A stretch of 64,000 nucleotides of DNA, from the NCBI RefSeq assembly GCF_020883495.1, contig NZ_CP086611.1, positions 308,553 through 372,552 of the forward strand, written 5' to 3'. The translations under genes were made by a program, and so were the position numbers. The notes below the pieces were generated by a model, which worked only from the letters and a program-made list of their open reading frames with translations, did not search any database and was not told the origin of the DNA. Positions 26,924-35,208 of this stretch are shown piece by piece; within the stretch, counting starts at the first letter, position 1; every line of letters begins with the position of its first letter. The DNA is from Shinella zoogloeoides. GTDB lineage: Bacteria; Pseudomonadota; Alphaproteobacteria; Rhizobiales; Rhizobiaceae.

Positions 26924-28072
26924 ATGTCGTGGCAGCACCCTGTTCCCCCGATTGCCGATGAGGAGAGACAGGCGCGCCTTGCGCGATTGCGTGCGGCGCT
27001 GGAAGCCCGCGGCCTTGCGGGCATGCTGCTCGGGCCGAGCGAGAGCCTGCGCTATTTCACCGGCCTCGTCTGGCATGCAAGCGAACGCTTCCTCGGGGCG
27101 CTGGTCACGCCGACCGGCCTCTTCTACATCGTGCCGGGCTTCGAGCGGAGCCGCGTCGAGACCCTGCCGCATCTGGCGGCCGATATTCTCGAATGGCAGG
27201 AAGAGGAAAGCAGCGCCGGGCTGGTGGCGGGCATGCTCGAAGCGGGCGGCGTTCTGGCCGTCGACGACGCCATGCCGCTCTATTTCTACCACGCCCTCGC
27301 CGCGCGGCTGGGCGTGGAACGGCTGGCGGATGGCGGGCCGGTTCTCAACGGGCTTCGTCGCATCAAATCGCCGGCGGAGATCGCGCTGATCCAGTATGCG
27401 ATGAGCCTGACGCTCGGCCTCCACAAGGAGGTCCATGCAATGATCGAGCCCGGCATGCGCGCTTCGGAGGTCGTCAAGTTCATCGACCGGCGGCACCGCG
27501 AGCTTGGAGCCGATGACGGCTCGACCTTCGCCATCGTCTCCTTCGGCGCGGCGACCTCGCTGCCGCATGGCGCAGATGGCGATCAGGTGCTGGGTGAGGA
27601 CGACGTCATTCTGGTGGATACGGGCTGCCGCATCGACGGCTACCATTCCGACCTGACGCGCACCTACAAGTTGACACCGGGCGACAGCGCCTTCGAGGAT
27701 GCCTGGGCGATCGAGCGCGAGGCCCAGCAGGCGGTGTTCGATGCGGCGCGGCTCGGCGCGCCCTGCTCCAGCCTGGACGACGCGGCGCGCGCGGTGCTCG
27801 CCGGATACGGCCTCGGCCCGGATTATGCCCTGCCCGGCCTGCCCCACCGCGCCGGCCACGGCCTCGGCCTGCAGATCCACGAGGAACCCTATATCGTGCG
27901 TGGCAATGCGACGCCGCTTGCGGCCGGCATGTGTTTCTCCAACGAGCCGATGCTCGTCTTCCCCGGAAAATTCGGCATCCGCCTCGAGGATCACATCTAC
28001 ATGGCCGAGGATGGCCCGCGCTGGTTCACCGAGCCGGCGAAGGGGCCGACCGATCCGTTCCAGGGTGGTTGA
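26924..28072 (+). CDS. M24-family metallopeptidase (Xaa-Pro dipeptidase-like)
   Basis: 382 residues from the ATG at 26924 (AGGAG 9 bases upstream). A creatinase-type N-terminal domain is followed by the pita-bread catalytic domain. Five metal ligands are visible: the two Asp in VDTGCRIDGYHSD, His in HRAGHGLG, Glu in SNEPML and Glu in IRLEDH. It cleaves an N-terminal residue before proline or a related bond in the cytosol. It lies 115 bp after acvB and is probably transcribed separately. A hairpin follows its stop. Confidence 0.92.
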   Translation: MSWQHPVPPIADEERQARLARLRAALEARGLAGMLLGPSESLRYFTGLVWHASERFLGALVTPTGLFYIVPGFERSRVETLPHLAADILEWQEEESSAGLVAGMLEAGGVLAVDDAMPLYFYHALAARLGVERLADGGPVLNGLRRIKSPAEIALIQYAMSLTLGLHKEVHAMIEPGMRASEVVKFIDRRHRELGADDGSTFAIVSFGAATSLPHGADGDQVLGEDDVILVDTGCRIDGYHSDLTRTYKLTPGDSAFEDAWAIEREAQQAVFDAARLGAPCSSLDDAARAVLAGYGLGPDYALPGLPHRAGHGLGLQIHEEPYIVRGNATPLAAGMCFSNEPMLVFPGKFGIRLEDHIYMAEDGPRWFTEPAKGPTDPFQGG

Positions 28073-28099
28073 CGGCGCGCATTCTCCTGCAATCCTGCG

Positions 28100-28139
28100 C
28101 CAGTGCGCACCAGCGCTGGATGTCAGGCGTGCGCACTGG
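28100..28139. terminator. Nested inverted repeat between the M24 peptidase and acyltransferase genes
   Basis: Arms CCAGTGCGCAC (28100-28110) and its reverse complement (28129-28139) are perfect over 11 bp. The loop itself contains the palindrome CAGCGCTG (28111-28118). The right arm is within the last codons of the acyltransferase. It is a likely bidirectional terminator for the two convergent genes. Confidence 0.5.
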
Positions 28140-29256
28140 TGAGCGCACGGTTCATCTTCCCGATCAGCGGTTTCTCGATGTAGCGGAAGGACAGCATTGC
28201 CGCGCCTGTCGCTATTAGCGACGCGGCGACGAACACCGCGATGCGCAGGCCGACCGGGGAGGACTCACTGTCGCCCCCCACCAGGTTGAACACGAGCGTG
28301 ATTGCGAGCGCGTGGAAGATATACGCTCCATAGGATACTTCGCCGATACGCTGAAAGAGCCGAACGCCTGTCAGGGTGCGCCAGGGTGCGGTCCCGGCGG
28401 CTGTCCAGGCAAGAACGCCGCAGGCGAAGAGCGCGACAGCCGAGTAGAGCCAGATCTCCCTGCCGTTGCCGTACATGATGCCGGACAGGATATCGCGGAC
28501 GATATCGACGCCGGTGCGGCCGAGCAGGAAGTGATTCACGCCTGCATAGACCAGCACATAGAGACCGAGGGCCGCCGTTCCGATCGAAAAAAGCAGGCGC
28601 TCGCCGCCCCTGTCGCGAACGAACGACCAGTTCAGGGCGAGCAAGGCGCCAATGGCGAAGGAATCGAAGTGCAGGAAGGAGGTCGCATAGATGCCGTAGG
28701 CGACGGCCAGATCGCTTCCCAGAATCTCCGGAGCCAGCATGCCGGCCACCCCACGTGCTACCGGGCTGAGGATCAGCATCGCCATCAGAGCCTGCAATAG
28801 CCGCTTCCCGCTCAGATAGGCGAAAAGGAAGCCGTAAAGGGCGTAGAACTGCATCTCGACGGAGATCGTCCAGAGATGCCCGACTGGCCAGCTCTGCATC
28901 TCGCCGAACCCGAAGATCATCGCGAAGTTGTTGTAGAAAAGCAGCAGCGATATCAGGGCGCCCGGTTCGGCGGTCTTGCCCAGCGCCCATAGAACGGTCA
29001 CGCCCAGCAGCAGATAGAAGGCATAGACGGGAATGATCCTTGCGGAGCGCCTTGCATAGAACGAGGCCAGCAATTGCCTCTTGTCGTCGTTGCCATGGCG
29101 CATCAGGGACAGGGTGACGACGAAACCGGAGATCACATAGAACAGCCAGACGCCGGTCCATCCGAACGGCAGGATACCGCAATGCTGGGCGACAACGGCC
29201 AGCATTGCGAAGCATCGCAGGCTGTCCACCTCACCGGAACGCGTTCCCCCCTGCAT
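28123..29256 (-). CDS. Acyltransferase-3 family membrane protein (OafA/ExoZ-like)
   Basis: 377 residues with about ten membrane segments. It probably adds acetyl or another acyl group to a surface sugar. It has the acyltransferase-3 landmarks: LRCFAMLAVVAQHCG in the first membrane helix with the catalytic-type His, and the ARRSARIIPVY loop with the Arg pair. WPVGHLWTISVEMQFY matches the common hLWxLxVEwqFY motif. Its place at the edge of the polysaccharide locus suggests it decorates that polymer. It is followed on the same strand by nothing and preceded by the cupin gene 19 bp upstream. Confidence 0.9.
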   Translation of the reverse strand: MQGGTRSGEVDSLRCFAMLAVVAQHCGILPFGWTGVWLFYVISGFVVTLSLMRHGNDDKRQLLASFYARRSARIIPVYAFYLLLGVTVLWALGKTAEPGALISLLLFYNNFAMIFGFGEMQSWPVGHLWTISVEMQFYALYGFLFAYLSGKRLLQALMAMLILSPVARGVAGMLAPEILGSDLAVAYGIYATSFLHFDSFAIGALLALNWSFVRDRGGERLLFSIGTAALGLYVLVYAGVNHFLLGRTGVDIVRDILSGIMYGNGREIWLYSAVALFACGVLAWTAAGTAPWRTLTGVRLFQRIGEVSYGAYIFHALAITLVFNLVGGDSESSPVGLRIAVFVAASLIATGAAMLSFRYIEKPLIGKMNRALTSAHA

Positions 29257-29275
29257 TGGCTGCTCCCTGCTCTGG

Positions 29276-29773
29276 CTAGAAAGTCGGTTGCTGCTGGCGC
29301 AAGGCGTTCCTCAGGCGGTAGAGGGCGGCGATGGGTGACGGGAACGGCCGGCGGATGAAGGCGGCTTTCTTGACATAGTTGTCGATGCGCCATGTCGCCC
29401 AGCTTCGTGCAGCGAAATAACCCATATCTCCGGCGCGTAGCGTGTAGGCGTTGCCGTCTTCGTCGGTGATATGGACTTCGCCCTCGAGGATGATGACCGT
29501 TTCGTCCCAGTTGAAATGCCAGCGGAAGGTTCCGGCGGTACAATCCCAAAGGGCGGAGAACGAGGAATCGTCCGCGCTGCGGACGTGCTCGGCGGCGCGC
29601 GCCACCGGGTTTCCTTCGAGGATCCAGTCAGGCTCGATGGGAGCATCCCGCATCTCCAGGTCGTGCGCCCGCTTGCAGACGGTCGTCACGCGCTCCTGCG
29701 CCGGAGAATTGTCCGAGGATGCACGTCGCGCCGCCATGGCGACGGCACCGGCAACGAGTAGTTTCAAAACCAA
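29276..29773 (-). CDS. Cupin-domain protein
   Basis: 165 residues with a TTG start at 29773 preceded by GAGGGAG; an ATG at 29737 is the alternative. A hydrophobic N-terminus could be a membrane anchor. The cupin barrel (about residues 75-140) contains WHFNWDETVIILEGEVHITDE and GDMGYFAA, like the EutQ/DUF861 cupin type. It is co-oriented with the acyltransferase gene, 19 bp apart, so the two probably form an operon. The function is not known; sugar-nucleotide isomerisation or binding is possible but not shown. Confidence 0.75.
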   Translation of the reverse strand: MVLKLLVAGAVAMAARRASSDNSPAQERVTTVCKRAHDLEMRDAPIEPDWILEGNPVARAAEHVRSADDSSFSALWDCTAGTFRWHFNWDETVIILEGEVHITDEDGNAYTLRAGDMGYFAARSWATWRIDNYVKKAAFIRRPFPSPIAALYRLRNALRQQQPTF

Positions 29774-30055
29774 GCTTCCGCTCCCTCTGCCTTAGGTTGT
29801 CCGCAGCATAGAAAACAAGGATGACGATGCGATTGAAGAAACCGTTAAAATCTTATCGATTGCTGGCGATTCCCGCGGTCCGGCACACATTTTCCAGGCG
29901 GGTGTCGCACTTTGGGACGTGCCGGCCGCCTGTGTGCGGGGAGAAGGCCGGATAGGGCTGCCGCTTAAGCAAAGATTCATGTCGCTGTGGTTTGGTCGTT
30001 CCGGATAGGCTTAGAATGCAAGGACCGGGCGCGCCTCGCCTGCAAAGAGAGCGAA
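29774..30055. promoter_or_regulatory. Divergent intergenic region at the left edge of the polysaccharide locus
   Basis: 282 bp between the cupin gene and the wzy-like gene. An AT-rich patch with AAACCGTTAAAATC lies near 29843. No gene was found. It should hold promoters for both directions. Confidence 0.35.
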
Positions 30056-31483
30056 ATGGATTTGATACCGGTCATCGTGTTCTGGGGACTTCTGCTTGTC
30101 GGAATGTTCAGCCGGGGACCGTTCATCTTCTACCTGCTGTTCGGTTCCATGGCTTTCGGCTCCTTCGCTGTCATCCCGCCTGAGCTCACGCAGGGCCTGA
30201 GCTTCACACCGCCCCCTATCATCGCGCTCGCCATCATCCTCATCTATGCCGGCGGTGCGAACGGCCTGTCGCGAATGCTGGATATCGCCCTGCGGCCGTC
30301 CCAGTGCCTGCTGCTGTTCCTGTTCTGGGTCGTCGCCATCTGGGTTACCCTCTTCATGCCCCGGATTTTCGCGGGGGCCGTCACGATCATTCCGATGAAG
30401 CTGGAGGGTTCGACTTCGGGCGACCCCCTCTACCCGACGATGCAGAACATCTCGCAGCTCATGTACCTGACGATCTCGATCGTGACGGTGTTCGCCTGCG
30501 CCCTCGCCTTCCGCACCGCTGCCACGCGCCAGCATCTGCTGGCGGCCCTGTGTGTCGGCGGGGCCGTCATCATCCTGACGGGTGTCCTCGATCTCGTGGG
30601 CCTCGGTCCCTATCTCGACATGTTCCGGACCGCGCAGTACGGCTATCTGACGGATGTCGAGATCGCGGACGTCAAACGTATCGTCGGCCTCATGCCGGAG
30701 GCCTCCGCCTATGGTTCCACGGCCGTGGCCTTCCTCTCCGCGATCTACTTCTTCCGCCGTGCGATCGTCTCGCCATGGCTGCGGCTCTACGGCGCGCCCT
30801 GCCTCATCGTACTGCTTTCCCTGTTCTCGCTCCTTTCCACGTCCTCCGCGGCTTATGCGGGCCTTGGCGTCTTTGCCTGCGTGGCGGCGGCCGAATGGTT
30901 CTGGCGGTTGTTGATGGTGGGTAAGGGCAGCCGGGCGCGGGAAGGGCTGGCGGCGGAATTATGGGCAATCGTTCTTGCCTTCGCCGCCATCTATGTCCTG
31001 ATGCTCGTCTATCCTGCTGTCTTCGATCCGTTCCTCAAGCTGATCGACACGATCATCTTCAAGAAGACCGCGTCGGATTCCTTCGAGGAGCGTAGCATGT
31101 GGACAGCCGTGTCCCTGCAGGCGCTCTGGGATACCTGGGGCCTTGGGGTCGGTGTGGGGGCGACCCGCGCCTCCAACGGCGTCGTTGCGGTCTTCAGCAA
31201 CAGCGGTATCGCCGGCGGCCTGTTCTACTATGGCTTCATGCTGCAGACGTTCCTGCGTCGGGCGCGGCCTGGCGCGCCGGTGGACGCGGCCATGCTGAAC
31301 GCCGTTCGCTTCTATATGCCGCCGGTCTTCATCACGGGTGTCCTTGCCGGGACCTCCGCCGATTTCGGCATCATGAATGCATGTATCTATGCGATGGCGG
31401 CCTCGGTTGCCTGGACCGCGCCGGCTCCCGCCCCCGCGCGACCCACGGCCGGCCGCGCCATCCGCCATGAAAGGCCTGCCTGA
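30056..31483 (+). CDS. Polysaccharide polymerase-like membrane protein (Wzy/O-antigen ligase type)
   Basis: 475 residues from the ATG at 30056. The frame opens at 29987, but the first 23 codons are polar and poorly placed. It is very hydrophobic with about ten or more membrane segments and a larger loop between residues about 105 and 140, as in Wzy and WaaL proteins. Polymerases of this type are poorly conserved, so the call rests on topology and the adjacent flippase gene, whose ATG directly abuts this stop. Confidence 0.75.
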   Translation: MDLIPVIVFWGLLLVGMFSRGPFIFYLLFGSMAFGSFAVIPPELTQGLSFTPPPIIALAIILIYAGGANGLSRMLDIALRPSQCLLLFLFWVVAIWVTLFMPRIFAGAVTIIPMKLEGSTSGDPLYPTMQNISQLMYLTISIVTVFACALAFRTAATRQHLLAALCVGGAVIILTGVLDLVGLGPYLDMFRTAQYGYLTDVEIADVKRIVGLMPEASAYGSTAVAFLSAIYFFRRAIVSPWLRLYGAPCLIVLLSLFSLLSTSSAAYAGLGVFACVAAAEWFWRLLMVGKGSRAREGLAAELWAIVLAFAAIYVLMLVYPAVFDPFLKLIDTIIFKKTASDSFEERSMWTAVSLQALWDTWGLGVGVGATRASNGVVAVFSNSGIAGGLFYYGFMLQTFLRRARPGAPVDAAMLNAVRFYMPPVFITGVLAGTSADFGIMNACIYAMAASVAWTAPAPAPARPTAGRAIRHERPA

Positions 31484-32959
31484 ATGTCCTCCTCCGCCGA
31501 TGTGCCTCTGTCGCAGCGAACCGTCCGTGCCGGCCTCTGGACGGTCGGCGCCCGCCTGTCCTCCCGGGTCATCGATCTGGTTGCCCTGCTCGTGCTGGCG
31601 CGCTTTCTCGGGCCGGCGGATTTCGGTCTCGTGGCGACGGCGATGACGATCATCTTCATCGTCGAGGCGATCCTTGAATTGCCCCTCACTTCCGCCCTGA
31701 TCCGCCTGCCGGAAATCAGCCGGCGTGCCTATGATACGGCCTTCACCCTCGGGTTTCTGCGTGGCATGGCGGTCGCCGCCGTCATGGCGGCCTTGTCCTA
31801 TCCGCTCGCCCGCTTCTATGGCGACGAACGGCTGGTGCCGTTGATCTGCGCCCTTGCCCTCGCGCCCGCCATGCGCGGTTTGGCAAGCCCGCGCATGGTG
31901 CAGTTCGAAAAGACGATGGATTTTCGCCGACGGGGTATCGTCGAGTTCCTCGGCAAGGCAACTGCCGCTGCGGTCGCCATCACGATCGCCGTGGCCACGG
32001 GAAGCTACTGGGCCATTGCCGCCAGCACCATCACCGCGCCGACAGTGATGATGATCGTTTCCTATATCATGGCGCCGATGCTGCCGCGGCTGACGCTGGT
32101 GGACTGGCCTTTGTTCGCCGATGTGGTCGGCTGGAATTTCGCCTCGCAGATACTCGCTGCCATCAACTGGCAGATCGACCGCCTGCTTTTGCCCCGTTAC
32201 ATCGATACTGCGTCCTTTGGCCGGTTCACGGCGGCCAACGATCTTGCCTCGCTGCCATTCCAGGCTGTCGCGGCGCCGGCCGCAGGGCCGTTGATGGCAG
32301 CCTTCGTCAACGCGCGCGAGAAGGGGACGCTCAGGGAAACCTATCTCAAGAGCAGCGGGGGCCTCGTTCTCCTCCTCTTGCCGATCCTGTGCTTCATGGC
32401 GCTTCTTTCCGGTCCGGTGATCCGGGTCCTGCTCGGAGCGAAATGGGGGGAAGCTGCACCGATCCTGACCTGGTTCGCCCTGATCGCCCTGATCGCCCTG
32501 CCGTCGATCCCCATGCCTTCGCTTGCCATGCTGGTAGGGCGGTCGAGAGCGCTTGCGGTCCGGTCTCTGGCGGAGCTTTGCGTTCGCGTTCCCCTCTCTC
32601 TCGCCGGTGTGATCTTCTTCGGTATCCCCGGGGCTATCGTGGCAAAACTCGGCGGCACCCTTGCAGCGTGCATCTCATCCTTCTACCTGACCCGCGATCT
32701 TGCCGGCGTCCGCATCATCGATCAGCTTTCCGTGGTCGTGCGCCCGCTCCTGGCCGTCATACCTGCGGCGCTGGTTCTGGATCTGTGCGAGATATATCTG
32801 AACTTCGACGACAATCTCTATTCCAGCTTCGTGCTGACCGGGGCCATGTATTGCCTGACCTATGCGGCTTCCATCTATCTTCTCTGGGTGGCTGCGCGCC
32901 GGCCCGCAGGTGTGGAGGCCAGTCTTGCCGGCATGCTTGCCCGTTTCGTTCGCCGATAG
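31484..32959 (+). CDS. Polysaccharide flippase (Wzx / MATE-like lipopolysaccharide biosynthesis protein)
   Basis: 491 residues with about 12-14 membrane segments. The N-terminus (RAGLWTVGARLSSRVIDLVALLVLARFLGPADFG) is characteristic of the RfbX/Wzx flippase family. It moves lipid-linked repeat units across the inner membrane for polymerisation. It starts at the base after the polymerase stop and converges on the glycosyltransferase gene. Confidence 0.92.
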   Translation: MSSSADVPLSQRTVRAGLWTVGARLSSRVIDLVALLVLARFLGPADFGLVATAMTIIFIVEAILELPLTSALIRLPEISRRAYDTAFTLGFLRGMAVAAVMAALSYPLARFYGDERLVPLICALALAPAMRGLASPRMVQFEKTMDFRRRGIVEFLGKATAAAVAITIAVATGSYWAIAASTITAPTVMMIVSYIMAPMLPRLTLVDWPLFADVVGWNFASQILAAINWQIDRLLLPRYIDTASFGRFTAANDLASLPFQAVAAPAAGPLMAAFVNAREKGTLRETYLKSSGGLVLLLLPILCFMALLSGPVIRVLLGAKWGEAAPILTWFALIALIALPSIPMPSLAMLVGRSRALAVRSLAELCVRVPLSLAGVIFFGIPGAIVAKLGGTLAACISSFYLTRDLAGVRIIDQLSVVVRPLLAVIPAALVLDLCEIYLNFDDNLYSSFVLTGAMYCLTYAASIYLLWVAARRPAGVEASLAGMLARFVRR

Positions 32960-32990
32960 GCCCGGCCTTTGGCCTGCCGCTTACTGGAAG

Positions 32991-33008
32991 GGCCGGATAC
33001 ATCCGGCC
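32991..33008. terminator. Hairpin between wzx-like and GT2 genes
   Basis: GGCCGGA-TACA-TCCGGCC lies in the 53 bp between convergent stops. It is a compact stem with a 4-base loop and no strong T-tract. Confidence 0.5.
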
Positions 33009-33012
33009 GTGC

Positions 33013-33909
33013 TCACATATCGATGATGTTTCTCGGGTCGATGCGGCCCGTGAGAAGATCGCGCAGCGCGAGCATGTTGCCGTGCAGGCGGCCGGAACGA
33101 TCGACCCAAGGTTCGGGTTTCAGGCTTCCGACGAGATTGGATGCGACATTGCGGAGAATGCCGCTGAGGACCTGACCAAGCGGCATATGGCCCTTGCGGT
33201 GGATATAGATGCGATTGGCGACCTGCGAATAGCCGAGCCGCTTGCCCGGGCTACGCCCCGCCTTCTTGGTGCCGAGATGCACGCCGCGCATTTGCCCCGC
33301 CCAGACGATCCTGCCGTCATTCGCCAACTGGCGTGAGAAGTCCGCGTCCTCCAGCCAGGCATAGAAGGGCAGGTTCTCGTCGAAGCGAACGGTGCGGGCG
33401 CGCACCGGCGCCATGCGGATCGCCATGTTGCAGCCATAGCCGTTGAAGGTCGGCTCGATAGAAGGCGTGCCGCCGGGGACATCTGCGTCCAGCAGCTTGA
33501 GTCCTTCCTCGAAGTCGAATCCCGGTCCGCGCGCGCCATCCGCGATGACGCGGCCTGTGGCGATCATGATCGTGGGGTCGTTTGCAAAGAGGGCTTCGAC
33601 TTGCGCTAGGTAGTCGGCGGCCGGCAGGAAGTCGTCGTCGAAGAAGACCACGATGTCCGATGTGACGGCGGTCAGCATGACGTTGCGCTGATGCGAGGAG
33701 CCGACCGGCCCCGACAGGACCGTTATGGCGCCGTCATAGGCCGAAAGTGCACCGGTATCGACGTCGTCGGGATGCGCGGGGCAGATGAAGAACTCGTCGG
33801 GCCGGCGCTGCTGGTTGTTGAGGAAGACAACCGTCTGCGTCAGGATATCCCGGCGCCCGGCCGTGGCGATCGCGACGGCGATGGTCGGGCCACCCTTCTG
33901 GATGCTCAT
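33013..33909 (-). CDS. Glycosyltransferase family 2
   Basis: 298 residues from the ATG at 33909 (AGGA 8 bases upstream). A longer frame runs into the epimerase gene. The GT-A fold begins TIAVAIATAGRRDIL, and the metal-binding acidic cluster FFDDDFLP lies near residue 90. A late EDADFSR could carry the catalytic base. It probably adds one sugar of the repeat unit on the cytosolic face. It follows the epimerase gene on the same strand by 43 bp. Confidence 0.9.
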   Translation of the reverse strand: MSIQKGGPTIAVAIATAGRRDILTQTVVFLNNQQRRPDEFFICPAHPDDVDTGALSAYDGAITVLSGPVGSSHQRNVMLTAVTSDIVVFFDDDFLPAADYLAQVEALFANDPTIMIATGRVIADGARGPGFDFEEGLKLLDADVPGGTPSIEPTFNGYGCNMAIRMAPVRARTVRFDENLPFYAWLEDADFSRQLANDGRIVWAGQMRGVHLGTKKAGRSPGKRLGYSQVANRIYIHRKGHMPLGQVLSGILRNVASNLVGSLKPEPWVDRSGRLHGNMLALRDLLTGRIDPRNIIDM

Positions 33910-33952
33910 GGTCTGGTCCTCGTGCAAATCCGGCATTCTGCGTTTCAGGCGG

Positions 33953-34924
33953 CTAGACGAAGCGGCCGCCGCTCTGGGCGTTCCATCGCTCGATGGCGGA
34001 GGGAAGCTTGCCCTCTGCTGCCCTGCCCGCCGTTTCCAGCCAGACGGGAACCACATCGGTCGAGCGCACGAGCTTCATGACGCGGTCGGGATGGATGCCG
34101 AGGCCCATGACGGAGAAGGGGCGTAGCAGCGTGGCGGCCAATGTCACCACGCCGCGCGGCACGAGGAAGGTTTTCGCGCCGCGCATGTGCTGCGCGCGGA
34201 ACGTTTCGACGATCTCTTCGAGCGTATAGCGATCTGGATAGCAGCCGTTGAAGAGGACGAAGCGCTCCGGCTGCCGGGCGGCGAATTCCAGCGCATCCAG
34301 CAGATCCTCCACGTAGAAGCACGCCTTGATCGTGTCCTTGCGGCCCGGATAGATAAAGAAACCCTTCTTCAGCAGCTTGGCCATGCGGGTAAAGTTGCCG
34401 CCCTCGCCGGGGCCGAAGATGACCGCAGGCCGGCATATGACGAGGCGTCGGCTCTCGTCCTCCTCCATCCAGTCCCGCTGGATGCGCTCGGCCATGTATT
34501 TCGACCAGCCGTAAGGCGACTCGGGCGCGGGAGGCGTATCCTCCCGCTTGGTTTCCTCGCCCGGGCCGTAGACGGAGATCGAGCTGGTGAAGACGATCTC
34601 GCGGATGCCGAGCCGTCGCGCCAGCGCCGCGATCGCGGTCGCGCCGAGGATATTCGTTTCATAATATTCGTGGGCGGGATGTCCAGGCGTGGTGTGGACG
34701 GCCGCGAGATTGTAGATGCGGTCGATCCGCATGCCGGGGTCGAAAGCCGACAGGTCGCGCACGTCGCCGTGCAGATAGGACACGCCGTCCAGCCGTTCAC
34801 GCGGCGGGCGTATATCGACCGAGACGACATGCTGTCCTTCTGCGGCGAGCCTGCGCACCAGGTGCGTTCCGATGAAACCGGAGCCGCCGAAGACGAGGGC
34901 GTTCCTGGATGTCTCACCAATCAT
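33953..34924 (-). CDS. NAD-dependent epimerase/dehydratase (extended SDR)
   Basis: 323 residues. The Rossmann motif is GGSGFIG (near residue 13), with LAAVH, SSISVYG and the catalytic YGWSK (Tyr-x3-Lys, near residue 140). It converts a nucleotide sugar (epimerisation, reduction or dehydration) for the polysaccharide repeat. The exact sugar cannot be told. It forms an operon with the GT2 gene and is divergent from the tandem hydrolase. Confidence 0.9.
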   Translation of the reverse strand: MIGETSRNALVFGGSGFIGTHLVRRLAAEGQHVVSVDIRPPRERLDGVSYLHGDVRDLSAFDPGMRIDRIYNLAAVHTTPGHPAHEYYETNILGATAIAALARRLGIREIVFTSSISVYGPGEETKREDTPPAPESPYGWSKYMAERIQRDWMEEDESRRLVICRPAVIFGPGEGGNFTRMAKLLKKGFFIYPGRKDTIKACFYVEDLLDALEFAARQPERFVLFNGCYPDRYTLEEIVETFRAQHMRGAKTFLVPRGVVTLAATLLRPFSVMGLGIHPDRVMKLVRSTDVVPVWLETAGRAAEGKLPSAIERWNAQSGGRFV

Positions 34925-35208
34925 AGTGATATGCCTCCCAAGGCAGATAGGGGCGCAAGAAAGCGAGGTGTTTGGGCCGATTCTAATAGGCGCAACATCT
35001 GGATAATTGTTTAAGCCGCCTCCCGAAATCCGAACGGTTCGGCCTTTCCCGCCTGAAACAAGGCGTCGGGAAGGCGAGAAGGCGGGCGCTTATCCACGAA
35101 ATTGGGCGAAAAATGGCAGGAAATTCAGGTTTCTTAAGGATATTCCGGTTTTCTGTGGGCTGATCGAAAGTCTCGCCAGCGGTATCTCGCGGCAGGAAAG
35201 GTTTGATA
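34925..35208. promoter_or_regulatory. Divergent promoter region, epimerase / tandem hydrolase
   Basis: 284 bp without a gene. It is AT-rich around 34985-35010 and 35100-35160 and should carry two opposed promoters. No clear operator was seen. Confidence 0.35.
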
